Source: Achatina immaculata (Eukaryota; Mollusca; Gastropoda; Stylommatophora; Achatinidae). Taken from it: 64,000 bases of DNA. The notes under the pieces are model-generated. The model worked only from the letters and a program-made list of their open reading frames with translations. It did no database searches and was not told the DNA's origin. Position numbers and translations under genes: made by a program. The DNA is taken from positions 58,084,964-58,148,963 of the forward strand of contig CM019692.1 in the NCBI GenBank assembly GCA_009760885.1. The letters are read 5' to 3'. Of this stretch, positions 56,101 through 64,000 are shown one piece after another; within the stretch, counting starts at the first letter, position 1; every line of letters begins with the position of its first letter.

Positions 56101-59100
56101 TTTTAATTTATGATATACTGTATTCTGTATTCCTTAAATATGTGTCTTTAGACATCCATTTCAGTGGAGCGTGGGGTATGTGGTGGTGGTGGTGGTGGTG
56201 GTGTGTGTGTGTGTGGGTAAAAATTAAATTATACGAATTTGTGCTGCTGCTAATATTCTGCACAATTGCTTGCAGAAATGTTTGACTGTTTTTAGTTTTG
56301 ATATTCAGTCAGCTGTCTTGATAATTAGAAAACTATTACTGGTGTATTGTGTAACAAAACAGAAAACCATTAGGAGTTTTCTCGGGTGTGGGGTGGGGGG
56401 GGGCGGTCTACGAACAAGCAAATTGAATGGGCTTGATTGAAAAAAAAATCTTAGCTTTATCTGGGTTCAATTTATTTCTTTATTTTTAGCGCAGAGTCCA
56501 CGACTGTTGTCAGGCGGAAAAATAGGTCCACAATTCTAAAAGTGTTAAGAACTACTGACCTAGGGAGAACAGTAAAGGACGGTTCGGTTCCTGAGACACA
56601 AGAAAGAAGGAGGTCAAGGAACTATATCACCAACACTCTAAACACCAACGTCACTAAAGCAAACATACTGGCTAGATAACGAAATGATCTCAGAATGACT
56701 ATCAAGAGAGCAAGATTTTAAAATGAACTTACTACATAAATGAACAATTGTGTAAGATTTGCCTTGGCCTCTAGATTCCATAGTCTTAAAACTTGAAAGC
56801 TGAAGAACATGTCACTGTTTGTTCATGCACATTTATTTACTCATTCGTAGGACACGTGTAGAGCTTTCAAGGCAAAGCTTGTTGAAGTGGAAACAGCAGA
56901 AGAAAATGCGTTCCTGATAAACATGGCTCAAACGGAACATGGTACATAATCTTGGCTGTCTATTAGAAATGTTTCATGCCTCTAAATCATTCTCCTTAAA
57001 TCTTACATCCTTCTCTTGCCATTAAGCGTGACATAGGTCTAGCATTGCTGTTCCCCAAGTCTTTCTGTTTTTGGCCAGTTTTTCAACCTTATCATGGAAT
57101 CTTGTGCCCACTAATTTAGCATCTCCCAACAATGTTGCCTTTAGTTTCACAGGGTTGATCATTCTTATTTTTTTTCTTCTGTTGTGATTTGATAGCTAGT
57201 TTGATACCTTGTTTTTGGGATTTTTGATTGTTTCTTCAAATCAGGTGGCTAGTATATACCCATCTTCTTTTTTTATAACTTATGAGGCAGGTCTTTGTGT
57301 CCTCATCTTCATTATTTCTGCGTAAGCCGTGCATTCATTTTGTATTTGTTTTCACAAGCGTCAAAAAATCATTATATTTATTTAAAAGCAGTGGCATGAC
57401 CTTAAAATAAATCTTTGTACTCTTATTAAATCAATAAAAGTAGTAGAGAATTTTAAGAAAATATATTTAATAGATTACAAAGAAGTAAGACATAATAGCA
57501 CTAAAAGATAAAGTAAAATTTCCGTTTCCATGACATTAAGGCATATTAGAGAATACGGTGCTAGGCTCATATTTTCCAAGAACTTCGGCACATGAAAGTG
57601 TGATGTGGTCAGTATCATTCCTGGCCGCTTTACCTTCTCGGATATCCCTGGTACCCATTTTTTTTAGGCTGGGTGAACCCTGTGGCCTTTTTGGTGTATA
57701 CCAGAAAAAAATCCTCACTACTGGGACTGAACCTGGTACCACCGGGTTAGTAAACCGAGCGCCCAACCACTCAGCTCATCATCATCATGTGCCGTGCCGA
57801 CTGGCGCTGGCTATTATGCTTCTCCAGAGTACCCGATCCTTCATGCAGGCCATCAGTTCAGTTGGTGATCTCCTCTCATACCATCCCGTCAGACTGTCCA
57901 GTATCATTTCTCTTGGTCTTCCTCTTGATCTTCTTCCTTCTATTTTTCCTGTTGTTATAATATTTTCAATGCCCCCTCTTCTCATTGCATGTCCTATGAA
58001 AGTACATTGTCTCTCTCTTATCTTTTTGACAAGGTTTTTTGTCTCTCCAGCTCTTCTCCTACATTCTTCATTAGTTATTTTTGCTGTCCAGGGGATTCGC
58101 AACATTCTTCTAATAAACCACATTTCTGCTGCTTCCAATGATTTTTGTGGAGACTTGCCTATTGTCCATGATTCACTTCCATATAACAAGATAGGTTCAA
58201 TATAGAATTTTAGGACTCGTTTTCTAACATTCATTGATAAGGATATGTTAGCGAATATGTTTCTCATTCTCTGAAATGCAGTCTTTGCTTGGCCTATTCT
58301 GTTCCTAATTTCTGTTCTGCATTTCCCATCTGAAGTTATTACTGCTCCAACGTATTTGAATTTCTGCACCTGCTTTAGAATAGCTCCGTTTAATTTAATA
58401 CTGCATGCTGGTGGATTCTGTTTCTTAGATATAACCATAGTCTCTGTCTTTTTGATGTTCAAAGTAAGGCCTTTCTGTTCACTTTCTTTGGCGACTTTAT
58501 CCAAGAGATTTTGCAGGTCTTGTTGGTTCTCAGCTATCAAGTACTGTGTCGTCAGCATACCGAAGGTTATTAATATTGTATCCTCCAATTTTTATGCCTG
58601 GTTCTGTGATGATTGTTCTTAGAATATTCTCGCTGTATAGAGAAAAAAGGTCTGGAAATAGTACACATCCTTGTCGCACCCCTTGTTTTATAGGTTGATA
58701 TTTTCCAATTCTATTTTCAACTCGAAACGCTGCTTCTTGCTGCCAATATAGATGTTTTACAATCCTCAGGTTTTTGCTGTCTATATTGATGTCTTCAAGC
58801 ATTTTAATAATTTCATTATGTTTCACCCTGTCAAATGCCTTGATGTAATCAATGAAGCATAAGCAGAGATCTTTCTGTACTTCTAAAGTTTTTTTCTGTT
58901 AGTGTTCGTAAAGCATAAATGGCATCGTGTGTTCCCTTTCTTCAACAAATCCAAACTGTTTATCTGCTATTTCCATTTTTATCTTTTTCCTTGTTCTTCT
59001 CATAATTATACCACCCAGCTAACCAGGTATAAATATATTAATAGCTGATGATGTTGATGATGATGATGATAATGAATATAAATTTTAAAATAAATTCTAA

Positions 59101-60738
59101 GCGAAAGAAGTGTCGATATTCAGACTCGCCCCGCTAAGGGGAAGTAGATATGGTGACATTTATTTGTTTATGCTCATGAAGACATCAATATAGAAAATGC
59201 TAAATTTATGGAATGTAAAAACGAAAATAAATATGGTAATTTTGTAGTGGTTAAGAAAGAGAGAGAGAGAGAGAGAGAGAGGACGAGAAATAAGATAAAG
59301 AATGATGAGGAGATCAGATTTCATATAGAAACTTAATTATTTTGAACTTTAAAAAAATGTTACTCAATCTATAATAATACACGAGTGTTCCATTGACATT
59401 TGGAAGCTGGAGTGGTCTGGATTGGTGCTACCGATTTGTTTTCTGAGGGGCAGTGGCAGTGGGTATCAACTGGACAACCTCTCTATCCATTTTCTAACTG
59501 GGCACCTACAGAACCGCAAGGCATGGCAGGTGAGAGTGAGAGGCGAAGAACTACCTAGCAAAGCTTAGAAACAATAAAATCTTCTACATGTAAAATCGCT
59601 ACAAGGTTGAGAAATCACTGTGTACATGTGTGATTTTTAAAACTGTGTTTTCATCACTTTAAACAGTAACTCCATGTACATTTGTAAAGAAAAATATTTG
59701 TGCGTACATTTATTGCACTTGTCGGTATGCCTGTTCGTGATAAGCATTAGCTTATAGCTGTATGTTACAGCAAAGTAACTGTATTGTAGTATAATTTCGA
59801 CTTTAAATATTGACTATTTTACTGAAGTTACATTGCAAACTTTGTATTATCATCGGGTATGTAAAACTTTATAAGTTTAGTGGTATTCTATCAATGAAAA
59901 GTTTAACATGTGGGGCTGGAATAGTAATTACTGATTTAATTAAGGTGCCCTGTCTATTTACTTGACTTAATCTTTACTATAAAACTGAGGGTAGAATAGT
60001 TTACTAAACAATGATATCAGTCTCTCTATTCTTTAGTACAACAGTACAAGTAGTACCTGAAACTTCTCCCTTTATGTTTCTCCAAGGCTCTGCCGAAATA
60101 TATCTGACTTCTTATACCTGGGAACCCACAACTCCTAAATCTGTAAACCCAAACCTAAGTGCATCTTTATTATCAACATGACACACTAACGCCACATCCA
60201 CATTTACTTGACAAACAATCTACACTTCTTTTATATATCTGGACTCCAGTTTCTTACATTACACGCCAAAACAGCACCCAACAGGGATGAACAAACATTT
60301 CAACGTAACATACAAATAAAGACAAAATGTTATGGCGCATAAATCATTATATGAATGCATTAACTCAAATCTCAACTATAACAAACTATAATTCCACATC
60401 GGCACAGACAATCATTATCAACACGTATACGTATTACTCATTGTCTAGACAAAACTACATAAAGAACCAGTGGTTCTGGTGGCGCATTCATTACACAATT
60501 CAACGCCCCAAGCTTTGACAGTACACACTGAAATATCAAGCACTTCACAAAGTGAATGATGAAAATCATGGCAACTGAATGCACATTAAAATATCAATTG
60601 TGATTCAACAGGACAGGGACAGTTTGTTCACAGTGAACACTTAACCACAAACATTCCCAGTTCAATCAGCCCCATGTCACATATTATCACGAAGCTCCCT
60701 CATTAACACATTGATACATGGATACATACATACATACA

Positions 60739-60772
<34 letters not shown>

Positions 60773-62282
60773 CACACATATATACATATATATATACGTG
60801 TATATATATATATATATATATTTTTTTTTTTTACAACAGGAATCATTAGTTCATCAGTACCCTCGACAAATTAGTATTTCTTACAAATGCATATATCACA
60901 ACGTATTACTCTTATTTCTACGTGTTTAGTCGAGATGAATGCTGTTCACGATACTTTCACACAACATATCCAAAAGAAAACTCCAACATTTTCCACAAGA
61001 CTTCACAACTGACGACTTTGATACATCATATCAGACGTCACTTGACGATAATTTACCTACCAGACTGGCACAGGGTAGACTTACATCTAAAACGACATCA
61101 CGAACAATGTCTACGAATACATTCCAGGACAGGAACCACAACCCTGGCTGTACCTTTCTCTACACAAATAGTGACCTGCTTTACGGCACACACCTTTATA
61201 TACCCGGCAAACCTGCTGACGTGAAGCTGTCAGTCTACCTCTGATCGGCCGAAACCAGTAGGAAGCTGAGCGCTTCACAATAAAACTTGTTAGTGAAAAT
61301 TACTGACCTATTATATGTTGACTGTATTTCATGATTTCTAAATGTTTTGCATCGCAGTTTTTTCTGAAAGTGGTACTTAAAAAAATATTTCACCTGCTTT
61401 TGACTTAAGGGCGTCCCTAAGTGTATTCGCATGAACATATGCTTATATTTTCACACAGTAACAAAGGTGCGCAAACCATATTCTACTGCGCATCAACTTA
61501 CAGGACAACATTCCTCGATTTTAGGTGATGTTTTCCTCAACGCAGAGATCGGATCCCCACTTTTTTACTAATGAGTGGAATGTAATATGACGATGGCAGA
61601 AATCAAAATATTCTTATATTTCATTTCATTATGTAAATTAATTCATTATTGCTAGGCCACCATATTTTTGGGCTCATTTTCTTCATTTGTTTTTCAGTGC
61701 ATATATTCATAAATGGACAAAGGCACACTTAATTTACAAAAAATGTATCCCTTCATTGCCAATGTTCCGATGCAAGCTGTTCCGAGAAGACTTCAACACC
61801 GAATATACAAATTTTCTGCGCTTCGTTCAAGAAAACCATACTCCACTTTCCTTAAACAGTGCTGTTTGTCGGTGTTTGAAACCGTAATTTTGCATCATAT
61901 AAATAAGGGCATTCGTATTCTTCGTTACATTATTTATATTATTCTGCTTTTGCTAGGTGAAAACTGCGCAGCGATATCCAAGATCCCGTCGCGTGTTTGG
62001 GCGGACTATCCATGTAGCATGTTGGCCAGTTTTATCTGTGAAGCATCGTAAGTAACACGAAGACAACAGATATCAGTTACTGATACAGAAAATGTGTTTA
62101 CTTTCTTTTGTAAACCTAAAAAGGTAAATACACGTTATTTTCGTGTAGCAAAGGTGTGGATTTAGCTAGAATGATTTGATGCTTCAGGATACTTGTCCTC
62201 GCGGAGCAGATTCCCTAGATCACGCGCTGGTAACATTTGCCTGAATTCTGGAGTAAAACTAGCATTTCATCTTTGCAGATAG
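50067..62282 (+). CDS. Secreted C-type lectin 3 (six exons), EPQ variant
   Basis: Exons are 50067-50112, 54915-55006, 56851-56941, 59407-59529, 61957-62047 and 62279-62282, for 148 codons. Signal peptide MLTRWLFLLCCCISTG, then [86 protein letters not shown] and FICEAS. The EPN triplet is EPQ, a form that is neither the mannose-type EPN nor the galactose-type QPD, so ligand choice is unpredictable. WND reads WAD. The frame is open and the splice sites are sound, so this is diverged rather than broken. Confidence 0.87.
50190..51119 (+). mobile_element. Mariner transposon, internally deleted
   Basis: Terminal inverted repeats start CAAAGTGTGTCCGGTAAGTA at 50190 and end with the complement at 51119. 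TA duplications at 50188-50189 and 51120-51121 flank it. Units 1 and 2 lack it. At 930 bp it is shorter than a usual 1.3-kb mariner. Confidence 0.92.
50390..51041 (+). pseudogene. Mariner transposase remnant
   Basis: The N-terminal part (ETLAMIQKAYGKDVLSKTQV, FQWHKTFNEGR) is joined by a deletion to the C-terminal part (SKGVVHKEFVPPGQMVNAAF, HHDNPPRHATLLV, YSPNLAPINFFLFPWVKSSL). The first catalytic region is deleted. The final Asp expected in the FFLFP block is Asn (LAPINFF). It is inactive. Confidence 0.85.
52230..52620 (-). pseudogene. Penelope-like element, GIY-YIG endonuclease fragment
   Basis: The minus-strand frame contains NPKDLLVISRFK, a CACCRCSIC cluster, and MYAIMCKRCDMKYIGEADLR followed by RFRQHLNDI and PVAKHF. 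This is the order of the C-terminal GIY-YIG nuclease of Penelope-like elements, with MYAI and KYIGEA as the two signature strands. It stops at HFC. The upstream reverse transcriptase is separated and decayed (52650-53660). Confidence 0.75.
52650..53660 (-). pseudogene. Penelope-like reverse-transcriptase remnant, split by minisatellite
   Basis: Right piece (53490-53660) reads FVINFNPMISF and SVNFLDIAITIG, like the start of the unit 1 fragment at 4364-4800. Left piece (52650-52930) aligns with the end of it. Between them a 33-bp repeat has expanded. Confidence 0.55.
52930..53500 (+). repeat. 33-bp minisatellite, about 17 degenerate copies
   Basis: Unit AAGTCCTGAAGGTTTATAGT plus AGACTAAAGTGTT. 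Unit 1 has just one copy at the same place (4636-4665), so this expansion happened after the duplication. Confidence 0.9.
54160..54385 (+). repeat. (CT)n tract conserved upstream of exon 2, unit 3
   Basis: Pyrimidine-rich, 530-755 bp before exon 2. Same place as 5093-5235 and 30083-30255. Confidence 0.85.
54915..55006 (+). CDS. Lectin 3 exon 2
   Basis: Acceptor ACCAAG and donor GTGAGG. Encodes [20 protein letters not shown] and HESMSWAEAD. The acceptor is weaker than in unit 1 (CTCAG changed to CCAAG). Confidence 0.88.
55203..56021 (-). mobile_element. LINE-B copy 3 (inverted, AATG tail)
   Basis: Flanked by a 7-bp duplication GTTTACT (55196-55202 and 56022-56028). On the minus strand it encodes the reverse-transcriptase end from a decayed ADDTVLL to [20 protein letters not shown] and [17 protein letters not shown], closing with (AATG)n, seen here as CATT repeats. 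Unit 1 lacks this insertion and has its own LINE-B about 600 bp away. Confidence 0.88.
56175..56215 (+). repeat. (GGT)n/(GT)n microsatellite
   Basis: Short mixed repeat in intron 2, aligned with the GT run at 6790 in unit 1. Confidence 0.9.
56851..56941 (+). CDS. Lectin 3 exon 3
   Basis: Acceptor CGTAG and donor GTACAT. Encodes [19 protein letters not shown] and AFLINMAQTEH. Confidence 0.9.
57010..57345 (-). mobile_element. LINE 3'-end remnant shared with unit 1
   Basis: Counterpart of 9720-10060; the minus strand has a decayed AKLVGTRFHDKVEKLAKNRK-like stretch. Confidence 0.5.
57540..57780 (-). mobile_element. tRNA-derived SINE
   Basis: On the minus strand the head reads TGAGTGGTTGGGCGCTCGGT, then GGTACCAGGTTCAGTCCC, giving A-box- and B-box-like polymerase III signals with tRNA spacing. 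A body of about 170 bp follows. It sits at the 3' tail of LINE-A copy 3. Confidence 0.65.
57782..59010 (-). mobile_element. LINE-A copy 3 (inverted)
   Basis: The 3' part of LINE-A with its (ATG)n tail at the left edge. Frames on the minus strand: 58826-58530 ([23 protein letters not shown]) and 58588-57785 ([22 protein letters not shown]). A frameshift lies near 58540 just after YADD. Highly similar to copy 1. Confidence 0.9.
59011..59406 (+). other. Intron 3, unit 3
   Basis: A (GAT)n run (59048-59068) marks the edge of the insertion, after which the sequence aligns with 10200-10687. It includes a (GA)n at 59255-59281. Non-coding. Confidence 0.6.
59407..59529 (+). CDS. Lectin 3 exon 4: EPQ
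   Basis: Acceptor TTGGAAG and donor GTGAGA. Encodes [32 protein letters not shown] and TEPQGMAG. The Asn codon AAC of the other copies is CAA. Confidence 0.92.
59840..61287. mobile_element. Unidentified insertion in intron 4 of lectin 3
   Basis: Interrupts intron sequence that is continuous in unit 1 (joined near 11110). AT-rich, no convincing coding frame. Contains a (CATA)n/(TA)n microsatellite (60722-60830). Confidence 0.55.
60722..60830 (+). repeat. (CATA)n and (TA)n microsatellite
   Basis: CATA units pass into TA units and a poly-T run. Confidence 0.92.
61957..62047 (+). CDS. Lectin 3 exon 5: variable CRD exon
   Basis: Acceptor TTGCTAG; phase 1. Encodes GENCAAISKIPSRVWADYPC and SMLASFICEAS. 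Donor GTAAGT at 62048 overlaps an in-frame TAA (62049-62051). Confidence 0.88.
62279..62282 (+). CDS. Lectin 3 exon 6: stop
   Basis: CTTTGCAG then ATAG. Spliced to exon 5 it gives Ser-stop, one residue shorter than copies 1 and 2. Confidence 0.5.
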
Positions 62283-62369
62283 TGATAGGCATGTGCATAT
62301 CACTTGGACATAATCATGCTCAGTGTAATTATCTGGTGACTAATTTTAGCGGAGAATGAAATAACTGGG

Positions 62370-62375
62370 AATAAA
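62370..62375 (+). terminator. Candidate poly(A) signal, lectin 3
   Basis: AATAAA about 90 bp after the stop, aligned with 35877-35882. Confidence 0.5.
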
Positions 62376-62482
62376 GTATAGTGCAGAAAAAGAAAGGTAA
62401 CATATCTGTTTATAGATAGCCAGGAGAGCATAGAAGAGAGAAATATATAGTCAACCTCTTGAAGCATTACATCCGTTGTATT

Positions 62483-63265
62483 AATTCTTCTTCCCCTTCT
62501 TCTTCTTCTTCTTCTCAAGGTTGTTGGTCACATCAGATCCTGATCCCTGTTGTCATGGCAAAGCCTGCAGTCCCCTCCAGATCCTGAAAGGAGCCCCAAA
62601 GCTTTTGATCCAAGCTTGCATCCTCTGGCCATGTCTCACGCCTCAGATCTGCATGGTTTGGGCACTCCTGTAGGATATGTTCTGGAGTCTGGACTCCACT
62701 GCCACATGGACACTCGTCTGTGTGAGACATTTTAAGTCGATGTAGGTGGCTCAGTAGTCTGCAGTGGCCTGTCCTGAGGCGGAAGAGGATGGTTTGCTGA
62801 CGTCTTTGTAGTTGGTGTATAGGATCTGGTTTATTGTTGCATTTCAGTTTCGTTTTCCATTCAGATCTGCACTGGTTACGGATAATGGTTTTCGCCTCTT
62901 GGTAGTTTACTGGATGATTTGATTGATCTTGATTGCTGTCAGCTTTGGATAGGCTGTCAGCTATTTCATTGCCAGTTATTCCACAGTAGGATGGTACCCA
63001 TTGTAGGACCACGGTTGTTGACAGTGTAAGGTGCTTCAGTTCTGTTCTGATTTCCTGTATGTTTGCCTGTGGGTTCTTTGTTGATTTTAGAAATTCCAGA
63101 AGTGCCCTGCAGTCTGTGAAGAAGTCTATTTTGTGTGGTTGGTGATGGTTTTCTGTTTTAAGTGTTCTGAGGCCCTCAAGGAGGGCTGTTGTTTCTGCCC
63201 TGTAGTTGGAGGAAATCTTTCTCGTCGCGAAGGCCTTTTTGGTTTGTCTCCCATCTATGTATTTT
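62483..63265 (-). mobile_element. LINE-C copy 2, RNase H end with (GAA)n tail
   Basis: The minus-strand frame is open from about 63260 to 62533: YIDGRQTKKAF, SSNYRAETTALLEGLR, FFTDCRALLEFLK, LQWVPSYCGITGNEIADSLS, then FRLRTGHCRLLSHLHRLK and ECPCGSGVQTPEHILQECPN. The RNase H acidic residues D, E, D, D are all present. Its insertion coincides with loss of about 1.4 kb that is present in unit 1 (13660-15040). Confidence 0.85.
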
Positions 63266-63660
63266 ATGTAAAACTCTGAACAGGAAACTCACAACCAATG
63301 TTCTCTGTGAGCTGGGGGGGGGGGCCCGAGGGGGGGGGGGTTGCGGGCAATGTGCTAGAGCACACTAGCAAGTCACTCCGTGCACAAAAAGTTTATACGC
63401 TTCAAAATAAATAAATAAATAAATAAATAAATAGCTAATATTTTACTGTTTCAATTTCCTTGTTTTACCATGCGCTATATGAAGCAGCACTGTACGTCGT
63501 ACGAGATTGTTTTTCTAATGTTTTGAATTTTAGTATATTTTTTCTATGAGAAGTTTAAATTATATTCTGTAATTAGACGCTACAGCACAAATTTTGGCAT
63601 ATTTTTTAAATAATCTATTTGCACACTGGTACAAAACCGTTGAGGGCACAGAGATACACA
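63266..63660 (+). other. 3' flank of unit 3, no gene seen
   Basis: Resumes alignment with unit 1 from 15043. Contains a G-rich run (63313-63343) and an (AATA)n run (63404-63432). Confidence 0.55.
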
Positions 63661-64000
63661 TAGGGTGTTCCATAAGTAACTGTGCACTAACCCAGTATCG
63701 ATTCCGATATCGTAGTGATATCTTAATGTCTGCGGTATCTAGCCACATCTATCTGCCGTGGCTGGAGTTTAAGCGTGCTGATTAAAAATATTACGTATTA
63801 TAAGCTAAACAGGCACGTACCTTATAACCAATGTTGAAATGATGTCCTTGTGCGTCTATGCAAGCTTGAATACTTTTAGTTTTATTCACAAACATTTTTC
63901 TTAGTTCTGCTGGTGAAATGTTTCTTATGTGTGGGCGATTTCGATAAACTTCAGATCGCGTATTTTGTATGTTAACATAGCCCGAGCGTTGAAGCCAGGC
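63661..64000 (-). mobile_element. DNA transposon end, cut by window edge
   Basis: Begins with AGGGTGTTCCATAAGTAACT, a terminus of the kind seen in mariner-related DDE elements, and carries the last part of a transposase on the minus strand. Confidence 0.55.
63791..64000 (-). CDS. Transposase C-terminus, partial
   Basis: Open to the window edge: RSEVYRNRPHIRNISPAELR, KMFVNKTKSIQACIDAQGHH, then GYKVRACLAYNT and stop. The pattern (VY..RP..I...SP..LR..F.N....I..CI.A.G.HF) matches the tail of the invertebrate DDE transposase group also seen at 23880-24140. The catalytic residues would lie beyond the window. Confidence 0.5.
   Translation of the reverse strand, partial: AWLQRSGYVNIQNTRSEVYRNRPHIRNISPAELRKMFVNKTKSIQACIDAQGHHFNIGYKVRACLAYNT

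Larger units (their letters stand above)
48560..63660 (+). repeat. Segmental duplication unit 3 (lectin 3 and flanks)
   Basis: Aligns with unit 2 from about 48570 and with unit 1 from about 48725. It shares with unit 1 the Penelope-like block (51512-53940) and a LINE tail (57010-57345). Private insertions: mariner (50190), LINE-B (55203), SINE plus LINE-A (57500-59060), an anonymous insert (59840-61287) and LINE-C (62483). Confidence 0.8.

Noticed and set aside
57558..58205. 215-codon + strand open frame
   Set aside because: Antisense shadow of LINE-A copy 3, whose true frames are on the minus strand.

Overview
The window is eukaryotic, AT-rich and repeat-dense, with split genes, many decayed non-LTR retrotransposons, DNA transposons, microsatellites and minisatellites. 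The only convincing host genes are three tandem copies, all on the + strand, of a six-exon gene for a small secreted single-domain C-type lectin of about 148-150 residues. That architecture, with perlucin-like features and this mix of LINE, Penelope and Tc1/mariner elements, suggests an invertebrate and most likely a mollusc. The organism is an inference; the sequence does not prove it.

Layout. Unit 1 (about 846-15560), unit 2 (about 24680-38240) and unit 3 (about 48560-63660) are diverged segmental duplicates aligned in the same order: 5' flank, signal-peptide exon, long intron 1 with a conserved (CT)n tract, CRD exons 2 to 5, a tiny terminal exon and the 3' flank. Splice phases are the same in all three (1, 0, 1, 1, 2) and all three reading frames are open. 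Units 1 and 3 share Penelope-like and LINE remnants that unit 2 lacks, so they look like sisters. Unit 2 and unit 3 carry different private insertions from unit 1.

Between the units (15560-24680 and 38240-48560) there are transposable-element remnants in nested layers, plus one unexplained minus-strand open frame with a membrane segment (15789-16181). The largest intact mobile coding frame is a 619-residue reverse transcriptase (7584-9443) inside intron 2 of lectin 1. Several insertions have target-site duplications, and the paralogous unit often keeps the empty site, so element boundaries can be read directly.

Biology. The lectins should enter the secretory pathway and bind glycans. Exons 2 to 4 and the introns are well conserved between units, but exon 5, which carries part of the ligand and calcium face, is far more diverged than the introns beside it. 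Unit 3 has also changed the EPN sugar-specificity motif to EPQ. This looks like a lectin family diversifying its recognition surface. In all copies the exon 5 splice donor overlaps an in-frame stop codon, so spliced and unspliced messages end almost identically.
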